Positions 1 to 9,682 of a DNA stretch of 64,000 nucleotides are shown piece after piece (the stretch's first letter is position 1; each line of letters starts with the position of its first letter). The notes beneath the pieces were generated by a model. That model saw only the letters and a list, made by a program, of their open reading frames with translations. It had not been told where the DNA came from and searched no databases. A program made the position numbers and the translations under genes. The DNA comes from Pseudomonas sp. R5-89-07 (GTDB lineage Bacteria; Pseudomonadota; Gammaproteobacteria; Pseudomonadales; Pseudomonadaceae), in the NCBI RefSeq assembly GCF_003851685.1, contig NZ_CP027727.1, positions 2,914,001 to 2,978,000 of the forward strand, read 5' to 3'.

Positions 1-240
1 AATATTCAGTTTTTTGTGCATTGCATCGGCAACTTCACCGGCAAGCCGGAGTTGGGGATCATCCAGGACCAGGTAGCGTTGCAGCGCGCGTTGCGTGATA
101 TCAACCAATTGACCGCCGACCGGGTACTGGTGCCGTTGAAAACCACAGTGTTTCCGTTCAGCCAGTTCGTCGAAGCCCACCGCTATATGGACGAATGCCC
201 TTGCCGCGAACGGGTTGCGTTGCAGGTGGAAGCTGTTTGA
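1..240 (+). CDS. C-terminal end of a zinc-type alcohol dehydrogenase / quinone oxidoreductase (partial)
   Basis: The open frame enters from the left edge and ends in TGA at 238-240, so only the last 79 residues are present. The segment ending in FSQFVEAHRYM and then RERVALQVEAV resembles the C-terminal substrate-domain tail of medium-chain NAD(P)-dependent dehydrogenases, where a proline/phenylalanine-rich stretch precedes an amphipathic EAHRYM-type helix and a final beta strand. A GTG at 16 could be misread as a start, but the frame is open upstream of it to base 1. Substrate cannot be inferred. A hairpin follows immediately. Confidence 0.65.
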   Translation, partial: NIQFFVHCIGNFTGKPELGIIQDQVALQRALRDINQLTADRVLVPLKTTVFPFSQFVEAHRYMDECPCRERVALQVEAV

Positions 241-246
241 GCTGTA

Positions 247-270
247 GGAGTATTCGCAAATGAATACTCC
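247..270. terminator. Inverted repeat directly after the dehydrogenase gene
   Basis: GGAGTATTC (247-255) and GAATACTCC (262-270) form a perfect 9-bp stem with a 6-base loop, 7 bases after the stop codon at 240. No U-run follows, so it is not a standard intrinsic terminator. It may stabilise or end the upstream transcript. Confidence 0.35.
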
Positions 271-308
271 AGCGTCTGCGCAGATGCGGCAGATGCGCCA
301 TTTGTCAG

Positions 309-334
309 GGCTTAACCCGCACGAGGGTTGAGCC
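309..334. repeat. Second inverted repeat in the leader region
   Basis: GGCTTAACCC (309-318) and GGGTTGAGCC (325-334) pair over 10 bp with one G-U, around a 6-base loop. No U-tract follows. Role unknown; it lies in the 700-bp region before the small peptide gene. Confidence 0.3.
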
Positions 335-534
335 ACTCCGAGGGCCTTGCGCCCCCGCAAACTATACCTTTGGCCCTTACGCCGCCCTGAAATCCAGCGC
401 GGCGTTGGTGTGTGGGCGCCGCTGACGTGAGTGCCGTGGAGCATCTGAACTGCTTTCCTGTGTCGTTCTGTATCTATTAATCATTATTTGAGTGCCGATA
501 ATTGTGGCTTAACCGTCATCTCAAGGATTGAGCA

Positions 535-657
535 ATGATTAGCTATCCGACATTACTGTCTCGCATCAGCGAACTAACGAGGCGACATCCTGTTCGCCGG
601 CGAACTCTCAAAACATCGCGTCTTTTTGCAAGAAACAGGATTAAGCGACTGATTTAA
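535..657 (+). CDS. Possible 40-aa basic peptide
   Basis: A 40-codon frame starts at ATG 535 after AAGGA at about 523-527 and ends in TAA at 655-657. The predicted product begins MISYPTLLSRISEL and is very basic in its second half (Arg and Lys in RRHPVRRRTLKTSRL and RNRIKRLI). It has no cysteines, no signal peptide and no recognised family. It precedes an unrecognised 472-aa protein and a MocR regulator on the same strand. It could be a leader or bioactive peptide, or a chance frame; the sequence alone does not decide. Confidence 0.3.
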   Translation: MISYPTLLSRISELTRRHPVRRRTLKTSRLFARNRIKRLI

Positions 658-942
658 TATTTGTCGGATTTTTCGCTAGTTAATTAGTTAACGCGCTGTA
701 GGAGGTCGTCGGAATATTCCTAAGGCTCGCGTCTTGACCGCACATGGCCGAGGATTAGCCCGCCTGTACTCGGGGTCAGGTGCATGTGGTTCAGGTGCCG
801 GCTCCGGTAAACTTATTGCAAGGTGCTAGTGTTTAATCATCCTTGCGCCCTGCAGCGGACGACACGCCTACAGATGTAATGGGTCAGGCAACGACGTCAA
901 AAAGTTGCTTGAAACTGATATTTCAACTCAGGTAGTAGAACG

Positions 943-2361
943 ATGAGCGCAATTCACGAACAAGCCATGAACTATGTTTACCAGCAAGTTCTGCAACGTT
1001 TGATGGGGCACTTCACTCGGGCCGAACGGACGGCACTTCAATTGTTGATCCAGCGAATTGTGGTGGCCGCAGGCGGCATGGAACAAGTGGCTAACTACAA
1101 AGTGTTGATCGCTCATGGTGGCGGCGAAGTCAGCAGTTATACCCTGGCCCTGCTGCGAGCGGCGCAATTGAGTATCGCGGGCCGTGCGCCCAAGACCTTT
1201 CAGCTGCGGGTGGCGACTTTGCGGCATGCAGGGATGACCCAGGCGACACTCGGCAGCCTGAACGAGGGCTACAGCGCCCTGTTTTTTCACGATGACCCAC
1301 GCGTGGAGCTGTTGATGGTGGAAAACCAGGAGGTGCAGCCTTTCAATCATCAGCGGCCCGCCTCCAGCGTCGGCCGTGAGGTCAGCCAGCGCAATATGCT
1401 GATGATCGGGCACCTGACGTCCGGAGATGTCCGTGCAACGCTGTGCAATGACACTTACCTGGCGCTGGGGGATTTCTACCAGCGTGTGAGTACGTGGAAC
1501 GGCGGCGTGCATGCAGTGGTCAGCGGCGATTCTGCTCGCAAGCAAAGCCAATACCTGGCCTGGTTGAAGCGCTCGGCTCTGGGCGCGGGCGTCACTGTCC
1601 CGCCACGCCGCCCCGTGTCGCTCAATATCCTGTTCGCGCGCATGCAAGAGTGGAGCAACGGTTGCTACCGTGACGTGTACGGTGAGCACTACGTGGAGGC
1701 CGAGCGTCCGGAACGCGGCGGACACCGCCATCTGGCTTATATCGGGGTCGCCGACCTGCTTGATGAGGTCGACGTTGCCTCGGCACCGCTGCTTACCGAG
1801 TTCCTCGCCCACAAGCCGGATCCGTTCGACTTTCACTTCAGTCATCCAGACTATCCCAACCCGTTGCTCATGGCCCACTTGCATGGGTTGCAGGCCCAAT
1901 GCCTGCGCGAGTTGTCCTACGAGGAAGGCGTGCAGGCGTTTGTGCGCCAGGCGGGGGACGCAATGGGCCGCCGACAAATCCCGGACGCTCTGATCGTTGA
2001 GATGGGCAGCGATGATGGTCGCGTGTTGTCGACGACCTACGCCCAGGAATTCTTCGGTCTGGACGAGGGCCAACTGACGTGCCTGTTATTTTCATCCTTC
2101 CTGCATCATGGCGAGCGCCTGGAGGGTTACCTGCGTCAATGCCATCCCGGCATGCTGGTGGGGCTTCCCGAGTTGCACAAGGCGCTGCAGGGCAAGCCAG
2201 TCGCGGACATGCTGCAGCAGTGGCTGATTGACACTAGTGGCTTGCCATTACCCCTGTTACAGCACCTGTACCGCAAGCGTATACGGCAGACGAACCGTGG
2301 CAGCCAAGCGCGCAAACGGCAGCGGGCGCAAGCGCCAATCGCGCAATTGTCGGGGCGTTGA
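943..2361 (+). CDS. Unrecognised 472-aa protein
   Basis: ATG 943 follows a purine-rich stretch (GGTAGTAGAACG), and the frame runs to TGA at 2359-2361. I do not recognise the family. The product is soluble, with no signal peptide or membrane segment. The N-terminal third is helical (MNYVYQQVLQRL, RTALQLLIQRIV). Around residues 290-310 is a His/Asp/Pro-rich patch (FDFHFSHPDYPNP, AHLHG) that could bind metal. The C-terminus is basic (RKRIRQTNRGSQARKRQR). The MocR-type regulator begins 36 bases downstream, so the two probably share a transcript. The gene may be an enzyme controlled by that regulator; this is inference from position only. Confidence 0.75.
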   Translation: MSAIHEQAMNYVYQQVLQRLMGHFTRAERTALQLLIQRIVVAAGGMEQVANYKVLIAHGGGEVSSYTLALLRAAQLSIAGRAPKTFQLRVATLRHAGMTQATLGSLNEGYSALFFHDDPRVELLMVENQEVQPFNHQRPASSVGREVSQRNMLMIGHLTSGDVRATLCNDTYLALGDFYQRVSTWNGGVHAVVSGDSARKQSQYLAWLKRSALGAGVTVPPRRPVSLNILFARMQEWSNGCYRDVYGEHYVEAERPERGGHRHLAYIGVADLLDEVDVASAPLLTEFLAHKPDPFDFHFSHPDYPNPLLMAHLHGLQAQCLRELSYEEGVQAFVRQAGDAMGRRQIPDALIVEMGSDDGRVLSTTYAQEFFGLDEGQLTCLLFSSFLHHGERLEGYLRQCHPGMLVGLPELHKALQGKPVADMLQQWLIDTSGLPLPLLQHLYRKRIRQTNRGSQARKRQRAQAPIAQLSGR

Positions 2362-2397
2362 CGACATGCCTGTGTGCGCAACACCGGGTGGGCGTCC

Positions 2398-3801
2398 ATG
2401 AAGCTGCGAGGGGAGCGGCAAGCGGATTTTGCCTATCAGGCGGTGTACCGCTACATGATCAACCTGATCAACGAAGTCAGCCGTGAAAAGCCGGTAAAGC
2501 TGCCTTCGCTGCGGCAGTTGTCGACTCGTTTGAAGGTGTCGATCTCGACGATTCAGTACGCTTACTCAATATTGGAAAAGGAAGGGCGGATCTACTCGGT
2601 GGCCAAGTCCGGCTACTTTGCCTGGCCGGTGGCCGCCAACGCGCAAATGCTGGCGAGTGGGGACTTGCTTGAACGCCTTTACGCGGCGGCGCGACGGCCG
2701 GCCATGGTCGTGCTCAGTGGTGATGAACCGGCGCTGCTCGGCTCACTGGATGGCGCATTGCTCACGTTGGAGCGCCAACTGATCCGCCGGCACCCCCATC
2801 ACCTGCAAAGCCACTCGCAGCCCTCCGGCGTCTGGGAATTGCGCGCGGCGCTGGCGGCACGTTATACCTCGTCGCCCACGCGTTGCTGGCAGGCGGATGA
2901 GGTGTATATCGGCGCCGACTTGCGCGGTGTCCTGGAGATCCTGATTGACGTCCTGGGCCTCAAGGGCACGGTGGTGGTGGTCGAGTCACCTTGCGATTAC
3001 CTGATATTGCGCCTGTTGCAGGGCGCCGGCGTGCGGGTTATCGAGTTGCCCTGGCACGCCGATGGCCGCTTCGACTTGACCACCCTTGAACACCTGCTCA
3101 GCCATGAGCCGGTGCATCTGGTGCTGCTGTCATCGGTGGTGAGCATGCCATCGGGCAACGTCCTGTCGATTCAGGAGCGCTTGCAGGTGGCGCATCTATT
3201 GGACCGATTCGGCTGCTGGCTGCTGGAGAACGACAGCTATGGTGAACTGAGCTTCGCACCATCCCCCGCAGCCCTGCGACACCTGGTCAACCCTGAGCGG
3301 CTGGTAGTGTTCTCATCGTTCGAGAAGACCCTGGGCCCGGAAGCACCGTTTGGTTTTGTACTGTCGCGCCAGCTGAGCCGAGAGCTGCAGCGTCGGTTTT
3401 TACTGCGTGCATTCCGATTATCGTCCATTCGCCAGCGTGCCATTGCCCGCTTGTACGAAAGCGGGCGGTTCGACCAGCACTTGCAGACATTACAACAGCG
3501 GCTGGGTGAGCAAGCGCAGGCCATGAGCCATCGCCTGGACACCCATTTCGAGGGACGGGTGAGCTACCGAATGCCCGTCGCCGGTGCCAGTTTCTGGCTG
3601 CAATCGATGACAGCGGTGGATATGCGTCGCGTGTTCCAGCGCATGGTCACGCAGCAGGTGGTGATCGCCCCCGGCGAGCTGTTCAGCCTCAGTGGCTTGC
3701 ATCACCAGTATATTCGCCTCAGTCACACGTTCAGCGGCCATCCGAACTTGCACGTCGCCTTGGATACACTGGCTGAGGCGCTGCAACAGTCACAGATCTA
3801 A
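2398..3801 (+). CDS. MocR-type (GntR/aminotransferase) transcriptional regulator
   Basis: The N-terminal winged helix (about residues 5-75, with LPSLRQLSTRLKVS and TIQYAYSILEKEGR) is a GntR-type DNA-binding domain. A long fold type I aminotransferase-like domain follows. In SSFEKTLGPEAPFG, Lys310 sits where MocR proteins bind pyridoxal phosphate. I prefer ATG 2398 (MKLRGERQ) over an upstream GTG at 2374 because the conserved domain starts a few residues later. MocR proteins usually sense PLP or an amino compound and control a neighbouring gene, here most simply the 943-2361 gene. The ligand is unknown. Confidence 0.85.
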   Translation: MKLRGERQADFAYQAVYRYMINLINEVSREKPVKLPSLRQLSTRLKVSISTIQYAYSILEKEGRIYSVAKSGYFAWPVAANAQMLASGDLLERLYAAARRPAMVVLSGDEPALLGSLDGALLTLERQLIRRHPHHLQSHSQPSGVWELRAALAARYTSSPTRCWQADEVYIGADLRGVLEILIDVLGLKGTVVVVESPCDYLILRLLQGAGVRVIELPWHADGRFDLTTLEHLLSHEPVHLVLLSSVVSMPSGNVLSIQERLQVAHLLDRFGCWLLENDSYGELSFAPSPAALRHLVNPERLVVFSSFEKTLGPEAPFGFVLSRQLSRELQRRFLLRAFRLSSIRQRAIARLYESGRFDQHLQTLQQRLGEQAQAMSHRLDTHFEGRVSYRMPVAGASFWLQSMTAVDMRRVFQRMVTQQVVIAPGELFSLSGLHHQYIRLSHTFSGHPNLHVALDTLAEALQQSQI

Positions 3802-3906
3802 CGCGTATGAAATTTCTGTATCGGTTGTGGATCGATACCGTCGCGCAGTAGTCCAAGTCACCGTAAACTGTCATTTTTCCGAATCCTTATTTTTCGAGGT
3901 TTATGC

Positions 3907-5550
3907 ATGACTATCAGTCCTTTTGCGGGCAAGCCGGCACCAGCCCAGTTGCTGGTGGATATCCCGCGACTGGTCACGGCCTATTACACCGGCCAGCCTG
4001 ATGCAGCGATCTCCACCCAGCGCGTGGCGTTTGGTACCTCGGGGCACCGTGGCAGCTCGTTCGAGCTGAGCTTCAACGAGTGGCATGTGCTCGCGATCAG
4101 CCAGGCCATCTGCCTGTACCGCGAAGCCCAGGGTATCGACGGCCCGTTGTTTGTCGGCCTGGATACCCACGCACTGTCGACGCCGGCCGGCGCCAGTGCA
4201 TTGGAAGTACTGGCCGCCAATGGCGTGCATGTGATGCTCGCCGAAGGCGATGAATACACCCCTACGCCGGCGATTTCCCACGCGATCATCTGCTACAACC
4301 GTGGCCGCACCAGCGGGCTGGCGGACGGTATCGTCATTACGCCGTCCCACAACCCACCGCAGAGCGGTGGCTACAAATACAACCCGCCCAACGGCGGCCC
4401 GGCCGACACTCATGTCACCAAGTGGATCGAAGCCAAGGCCAACGAACTGCTGGCCAACAAGCTCGCCGGGGTCAAGCGCATCACGCACGCCCAAGCGCTC
4501 AAGGCCGACACCACCCATCGCCATGATTACCTCAACAGCTACGTGGCCGACCTGATCAATGTGATCGACATGGACGCCATCCGCAGCGCCGGTTTGCGCC
4601 TGGGCGTCGATCCGCTGGGCGGAGCAGGGGTGCGCTACTGGTCGGCGATTGCCGAGCACTACCGCTTGAACCTGGACGTGGTCAACACCGAAGTCGACTC
4701 GACCTTCCGCTTCATGAGCGTCGACTGGGATGGCCAGATCCGCATGGATCCGTCTTCCAGCTACGCCATGCAAGGCCTGATTGGGCTAAGGGAGCGCTTC
4801 GATGTGGCGTTTGCCTGCGACCCGGACCACGACCGTCACGGCATCGTGACCCCGTCCGGCGGGCTATTGGCGCCGAACAATTACCTGGCGGTGTCCATCG
4901 ATTACCTGTTCCAGAACCGTCCCGACTGGCGCGCCGATGCGGCGGTAGGCAAAACCGTGGTCAGCAGTGGCCTGATCGATCGCGTCGCCGCGCGCATCGG
5001 GCGTCGTTTGTACGAAGTGCCGGTGGGCTTCAAATGGTTTGCTGATGGTTTGTTCGACGGTTCGCTGGGCTTTGGTGGCGAAGAAAGCGCCGGCGCCTCG
5101 TTCCTGCGCAAGGACGGCACCGTCTGGAGCACCGACAAGGACGGTCTGATCCCAGCCTTGCTCGCCGCCGAAATGACCTCGCGTAAAGGCCAGGACCCGA
5201 GCCAGATCTACCGCGGCCTGACCGACGCCTTGGGCGAACCTTTCGCCACCCGCGTTGATGCCAGGGCCACGCCAGCGCAAAAAGCCCTGCTGGGCAAGCT
5301 ATCGCCGGAACAGGTCACGTCCACGCAACTGGCCGGGGAAAGCATCCAGCAGATCCTCAGCCACGCGCCAGGCAACAACCAGGCCATTGGCGGTTTGAAA
5401 GTCATGACCGAAAACGGCTGGTTCGCCGCGCGTCCATCGGGTACCGAGGACATCTACAAGATCTACGCCGAAAGCTTTGTCGGCGAAGATCACCTCAAGC
5501 AGCTGGTAGAAGAGGCCCAGGTGCTGGTAGACCGCGCCATCTCCGAGTAA
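3907..5550 (+). CDS. pgm: Phosphoglucomutase (alpha-D-glucose phosphate-specific)
   Basis: A 547-aa enzyme that interconverts glucose 1-phosphate and glucose 6-phosphate, linking glycolysis with glycogen/trehalose and nucleotide-sugar synthesis. All four family signatures are present: the phosphoserine loop TPSHNPP with Ser147, the metal loop DPDHDRHG, the sugar-binding [10 protein letters not shown], and the C-terminal phosphate-binding RPSGTED. Length matches the bacterial Pgm family. ATG 3907 follows GAGG at 3896-3899. A REPIN follows the stop by 13 bases. The gene appears monocistronic. Confidence 0.96.
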   Translation: MTISPFAGKPAPAQLLVDIPRLVTAYYTGQPDAAISTQRVAFGTSGHRGSSFELSFNEWHVLAISQAICLYREAQGIDGPLFVGLDTHALSTPAGASALEVLAANGVHVMLAEGDEYTPTPAISHAIICYNRGRTSGLADGIVITPSHNPPQSGGYKYNPPNGGPADTHVTKWIEAKANELLANKLAGVKRITHAQALKADTTHRHDYLNSYVADLINVIDMDAIRSAGLRLGVDPLGGAGVRYWSAIAEHYRLNLDVVNTEVDSTFRFMSVDWDGQIRMDPSSSYAMQGLIGLRERFDVAFACDPDHDRHGIVTPSGGLLAPNNYLAVSIDYLFQNRPDWRADAAVGKTVVSSGLIDRVAARIGRRLYEVPVGFKWFADGLFDGSLGFGGEESAGASFLRKDGTVWSTDKDGLIPALLAAEMTSRKGQDPSQIYRGLTDALGEPFATRVDARATPAQKALLGKLSPEQVTSTQLAGESIQQILSHAPGNNQAIGGLKVMTENGWFAARPSGTEDIYKIYAESFVGEDHLKQLVEEAQVLVDRAISE

Positions 5551-5563
5551 TAACGCAAAACCC

Positions 5564-5657
5564 AATGTGGGAGGGGGCTTGCTCCCGATGGCGGTAGCTC
5601 AGTCGATATCACCCGTGACTGACCCACCGCTATCGGGAGCAAGCCCCCTCCCACATT
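5564..5657. repeat. REPIN (paired REP palindromes)
   Basis: Starts AATGTGGGAGGGGGCTTGC and ends with the inverted copy GCAAGCCCCCTCCCACATT, with an internal GATGGCGGT/ACCGCTATC pair. This is the GTGGGAGGGGGCTTGC class of Pseudomonas REP sequences arranged as an inverted doublet. It lies between the convergent pgm and pirin genes and could act as a bidirectional 3' stabiliser or terminator. Confidence 0.9.
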
Positions 5658-5678
5658 ACATGCCAACCAGGCTTGGCT

Positions 5679-6374
5679 TCAGGCCAGGTCCACCAGCACA
5701 ATCTCGCTGTCTTCAATCGCCGTCACCCGCAGCACCTGCTCATCGGCAACCGCTACACCGTCTCGCGCTTGCGCACGCAAACCATTGACTTCAATCACCC
5801 CCGTTGCCGGCACCAAATACGCACGTCGCCCGCTATCCAGCCGGTACTCGGCACTTTCGCCTGCCTTCAGATTAGCCGCCACCAGGCGTGCATCGGCCCG
5901 AATGCGCAGGCTTTCAGCGTCTCCGGCCTTGCCACTGGCCAGGGTCACGAAGCCTTGGCGTTCACCCTGTGGAAACGGTTTGGCTCCCCAGGACGGTGGC
6001 AACCCCGACTCATTCGGGATGATCCAGATCTGGAAGATCTTGGTCGGCGTCGCTTCCAGGTTGTATTCGCTATGTGCGATCCCGGTGCCGGCGCTCATTA
6101 CCTGCACATCGCCAGCCTCGGTACGGCCCTTGTTGCCGAGGTTATCGGCATGACTGATGGCGCCTTCACGCACATAGGTGATGATTTCCATGTCGCGGTG
6201 CGCGTGCTGCGGGAAGCCGCTGCCCGGCGCGATGATGTCGTCGTTCCACACCCGCAGGTTGCCCCAGTGCATGCGCTCCGGGTCGTGGTATTCGGCGAAT
6301 GAGAAGTGGTGATGGGCGTCGAGCCAGCCATGGTGGGCGCCGCCCAGGGTGTTGAAGGGTCGAAGTTCAAGCAT
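5679..6374 (-). CDS. Pirin family protein (YhhW-type bicupin)
   Basis: A 231-aa protein of pirin/YhhW length. The N-terminal cupin carries the metal-ligand pattern HHHFSFAEY, then HAHRDMEIITYV, and the conserved GTGIAHSEYN; a second, less conserved cupin ends the protein. E. coli YhhW has quercetin 2,3-dioxygenase activity in vitro, but cellular roles of pirins are mostly unclear. It is a single gene on the minus strand between a REPIN and the divergent helicase gene. Confidence 0.9.
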   Translation of the reverse strand: MLELRPFNTLGGAHHGWLDAHHHFSFAEYHDPERMHWGNLRVWNDDIIAPGSGFPQHAHRDMEIITYVREGAISHADNLGNKGRTEAGDVQVMSAGTGIAHSEYNLEATPTKIFQIWIIPNESGLPPSWGAKPFPQGERQGFVTLASGKAGDAESLRIRADARLVAANLKAGESAEYRLDSGRRAYLVPATGVIEVNGLRAQARDGVAVADEQVLRVTAIEDSEIVLVDLA

Positions 6375-6591
6375 GATCGTCTCCTGTTGATGGCCCTATG
6401 ATCCAACAGCGCATGATCGATAAAAAGCGTAAAAAATGCCTGATTCCTATCCATTTATTCGATGATAGACAGGCGCATTAACTTTCACTTCACCGCCTAA
6501 CTGCATGACAGCAAAGCATTTGGCTGGAACTGAGCGGCAATTCCGGCGACCATGGCGCACCGTTAAAACCAAGCTCATCGCAGGAGTCCGC

Positions 6592-9039
6592 GTGCCGCAC
6601 CCACAGCCTGATCTGCCCCCAGAACTGCGCCCTCTGGCTGAAATGCCATTGTTGAAACGGCTCGCCGCGCGCCTGTTCGGCCATGGCCTCACGCGTTTGC
6701 GCGCGCAGCACCGGTTTTCCTGGTTGCACGGCCAAGCAGACGGTTTTCGCAGCGGGCATGAAGCCGGTGTGGAGTATGGTTATTGCGAGGGCAAGGCGGA
6801 GGGGCTGGAGGAAGGCCGGCAAGTCCTGCTGATTCGCGATTTTCGCTCCGATGAGCACCGTGCTCCTGGCATTGATGACAGCCTGTTCGACGATTGGCGA
6901 CTGCCGCTCACCGCCGACATCAAAAAGCGCATGAAAGCCGACGTGGTGCGTTTGTTGCCCGCTCACGCCCAGCCCAGCGCCGCGCAGTGGAAGATGATCT
7001 TCAGCGACACGCCGTCAACCTCGGTGATTGCCGGTGCCGGAGCAGGCAAGTCCACCTCGCTGGTGCTGCGTATCCTGCTGCTGACCCATTACCTGGGCTT
7101 TGAGCTGAGCTCGATGACCGTGGTGACCTTCACCCGCGAATCGCGCAAAGACTTCATTCACAAGCTCATGGAAATCCTCAACCTGTGGGGCCAACCTCTC
7201 GGCCAGAAAGAAGCCCAGGCGGTGGTGCGCACCTTTCACTCGCGCATTCTGCCGATGGTGCGCAGCCTGCCAGGCTTTGAGCGACTGCAGGCCTTCGAGA
7301 ACCTGAACGCCGGGTTCGAGGACGCCGACAGCAACCCGTTCGATTTGCGCATCAATGACGCCCAGCGCCAACAGATGAACGCCTGCTACCACCGCTTGCA
7401 TGGCCATCATGCGCGTTTCCGCGAGTTGATCGCACCGCTGGCCCGCCATGGGTTGCAGCTCAAGGAGCTGGAGCGTGATCACCCCGATGTGCAGAAGCGC
7501 ATAGCGGTAACGGAACTGGCGGCCAAGCGCGATGAAGAGCTCTGCGATGTCATCGAGGACCTGTGGTTTCGCGCCGGCGCCTGGCCAATCCAGGGCATCG
7601 AGCCGAGCCGGCAGACGATGGAAATCAACGGCGCGCAGTTCCACTGCCATGGCTATATCCCCGAACTGGATGCGTGGGTGGTGCTTGGCTTCGATTCGCG
7701 TGAAAACGCCCAGATCAGCCGGCCCAATTCAAAGCTGTCAGTGCGCGCAGAGTGGGCGGTAAAGCGTACCTTGTTTCAAGCTTTCTGCCGTAAGCCATTG
7801 ATATGGTTAGACGGTTATGAGGCCTCAAGAAAATTGTCAAGTAGCCTGGCAGGCGATGCCACGGCCGGGCCGGGGTTTGATTACAAGGTCAAGGGCGAGC
7901 TTACTTCGGCGCCGCTACTGGACAGCTTCGTCATGGCCGCCGGTTTTATCGAAAACCTCGGCCTGGATGTGCCCACCGCCGTGGGCCGGATGAGCTTCGC
8001 CAGGGACGACCCGGACCGCTTGTTCTTCGAGGCCCTGGGTATCTTCTGGAAAGCCCTGGAAGATCACCTGCTTGATCAGTCGCCGCCGATCATGACCTTC
8101 AACCGCATGTTCTCGCTATTTGGCGAAAACACCCCGGAAAACCTCAAGCTGCTCAGCGACCCACTGCTGCGGCCGATGTCGCACCTGATGATCGACGAGT
8201 TCCAGGACGTTTCACCGCAGATCGTCTCGTGGATTCGCGCCAGCCTGCGCGAGATCCGCAGCCGTGGCCCGGCCATGCACGTCGGGCGCGGGGCCCAGCG
8301 TTCGTCATTGCTATGCGTGGGGGATGACTGGCAGTCGATCTACGGCTGGCGCGGCAGCTCGCCCCACTACTTCATGGAATTCAACAAAGAGTTCCCATCG
8401 CCGAGCACCACCCGCGTGATGCTGGGTGAGAATTACCGCAGCCACCAACACATCATCGACGCTGCCGAGCACATCGTGCGCAGTGCCCCGGCCATTCCCG
8501 GCAAGAAAGCGAAGGCTTGCGGCGAGTCCAAGCCGTTGGTACCCGTGGTGGTGCGCGAGCGCGACGACGCGGCGTTGGCCCGGCAATTACTCGAACGCTA
8601 TCAGCAGGGCGATACAGTCTTAATGCTGTATCGAAAAAGCAGCGATAAGTTATTGATGCTAGAGCATATTCAGAACATAGTTAATCTGGATTCGAGCTTG
8701 CCGCCACAGGCGCGAAGGCTGAAACAGCTGACCTATCACAGCGCCAAGGGCCTGCAGGCGGATACGGTGTTTCTACTGGGTGATTGCCAGCACCTTACCA
8801 GCTCGCCCTACAAGAACCAGGTCTACCGCATGGCGGGCCTGGGCAAGGAAGGCGACAGCGAGGCGTACGACAACGCACAAAAAGACGAAGTGCTGCGTCT
8901 GGCCTACGTCGGTATCACCCGAGCGGTAAGCCACTGTTATTGGTATGTGGAAAAGCCCGAAGGCCAGGCGGTGAATGTGCCAAGGGCGTCGGAGCGGGTG
9001 GATGGCAGGAAAGCGTTTTTCGACGATCAGCGCGGTTAA
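6592..9039 (+). CDS. UvrD/Rep-family superfamily I DNA helicase (helicase IV-like)
   Basis: Superfamily I motifs occur in order: Walker A GAGAGKST (about residue 150), VVTFTRESRKDF, Walker B MIDEFQDVSPQ (about 535), VGDDWQSIYGWRG, LGENYRSHQHI, TYHSAKGLQAD, and YVGITRAVSHCYW near the C-terminus. The large insert between motifs Ia and II is reminiscent of helicase IV/HelD. I chose GTG 6592 (815 aa) because AGGAG sits 5 bases upstream; an ATG at 6505 adds 29 residues with no clear ribosome binding site. Two short AT-rich, rare-codon patches lie near 7795-7850 and 8610-8690. The role is probably DNA repair or replication restart. Confidence 0.88.
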   Translation: MPHPQPDLPPELRPLAEMPLLKRLAARLFGHGLTRLRAQHRFSWLHGQADGFRSGHEAGVEYGYCEGKAEGLEEGRQVLLIRDFRSDEHRAPGIDDSLFDDWRLPLTADIKKRMKADVVRLLPAHAQPSAAQWKMIFSDTPSTSVIAGAGAGKSTSLVLRILLLTHYLGFELSSMTVVTFTRESRKDFIHKLMEILNLWGQPLGQKEAQAVVRTFHSRILPMVRSLPGFERLQAFENLNAGFEDADSNPFDLRINDAQRQQMNACYHRLHGHHARFRELIAPLARHGLQLKELERDHPDVQKRIAVTELAAKRDEELCDVIEDLWFRAGAWPIQGIEPSRQTMEINGAQFHCHGYIPELDAWVVLGFDSRENAQISRPNSKLSVRAEWAVKRTLFQAFCRKPLIWLDGYEASRKLSSSLAGDATAGPGFDYKVKGELTSAPLLDSFVMAAGFIENLGLDVPTAVGRMSFARDDPDRLFFEALGIFWKALEDHLLDQSPPIMTFNRMFSLFGENTPENLKLLSDPLLRPMSHLMIDEFQDVSPQIVSWIRASLREIRSRGPAMHVGRGAQRSSLLCVGDDWQSIYGWRGSSPHYFMEFNKEFPSPSTTRVMLGENYRSHQHIIDAAEHIVRSAPAIPGKKAKACGESKPLVPVVVRERDDAALARQLLERYQQGDTVLMLYRKSSDKLLMLEHIQNIVNLDSSLPPQARRLKQLTYHSAKGLQADTVFLLGDCQHLTSSPYKNQVYRMAGLGKEGDSEAYDNAQKDEVLRLAYVGITRAVSHCYWYVEKPEGQAVNVPRASERVDGRKAFFDDQRG

Positions 9040-9040
9040 T

Positions 9041-9128
9041 GCGGGAGGGGGCTTGCCCCCGATGGCGGTGTGCCATTCGACCTTTCAGTGGCTGACCCAA
9101 CACTATCGGGGGCAAGCCCCCTCCCACA
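9041..9128. repeat. REPIN after the helicase gene
   Basis: GGGAGGGGGCTTGCCCCC at the left end pairs with GGGGGCAAGCCCCCTCCC at the right end, around GATGGCGGTGTG. It begins one base after the helicase stop codon and separates two convergent genes. Confidence 0.88.
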
Positions 9129-9156
9129 GTTGGATCTCACAGGCTTGGGGCCTCGG

Positions 9157-9429
9157 TCAGGCCCGCAACGACAATGGCGGCACGAAACACTCCAGTTCAT
9201 CTTCCACCGCCTCGATGATGCGTTCCACATCGGCGGCGTTCATCACCGTGGCGCAGGGAATGCCGGCGATGGCGATCAGTGTCTCGCCGCTGGCCCGGTC
9301 GAACAGGCGGGCAACCATGCTGCCGGGGGCGTCCATGCTCCCCTCGAAGCCCATCGGATGAAAATGCCAGCGCATCAGCTGACAGGCGTTAGGGAATGTC
9401 ACTTTGTTCATGTTGCCTACCTTGTTCAT
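9157..9429 (-). CDS. Small DUF1652-like protein
   Basis: A 90-aa soluble protein. The layout resembles the DUF1652 proteins that Pseudomonas carry in many copies: a helix, a short beta meander with ARLFDRASGETLIAIAGI, then VERIIEAVEDELE. Function is unknown for the family. A second possible start is the methionine at residue 7 (MNKVTF). It converges on the helicase gene across a REPIN. Confidence 0.6.
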   Translation of the reverse strand: MNKVGNMNKVTFPNACQLMRWHFHPMGFEGSMDAPGSMVARLFDRASGETLIAIAGIPCATVMNAADVERIIEAVEDELECFVPPLSLRA

Positions 9430-9682
9430 TGAGCGCTTCCTTTAGCTCGCGGCAGGGGCCAGGACTTTCAATCGTCGTGGCGTCGAGCATTAAAAATAGC
9501 ATTCGTTCGCAAGTGCGAGGCGACTTTTTCAGGCCCGTTCGGCGGTTCTTTTAGCTCATATTGACTTGAATCAAGTCCGAACCGGTATTAGGCAAAACGC
9601 CACTAGCCAGACGTTGAACCTGGTCATTGAAAACACCGCTGCATTTGGGCAATCTCAAGTGTTTATTCCAGTAGGCCCGCGT

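Larger units (their letters stand above)
241..942. other. 700-bp AT-richer intergenic region
   Basis: No long reading frame is convincing here. The stretch holds two inverted repeats (247-270 and 309-334), AT-rich segments around 470-510 and 640-690, and one short frame at 535-657 with a plausible ribosome binding site. The length and the drop in GC relative to flanking genes suggest promoter/leader DNA for the 943 gene, possibly with a small peptide or RNA gene. Confidence 0.4.

Noticed and set aside
5564..5657. REPIN read as a simple Rho-independent terminator of pgm
   Set aside because: There is no U-run, and the same sequence recurs many times in the window, so it is a dispersed repeat; a termination effect is possible but secondary.
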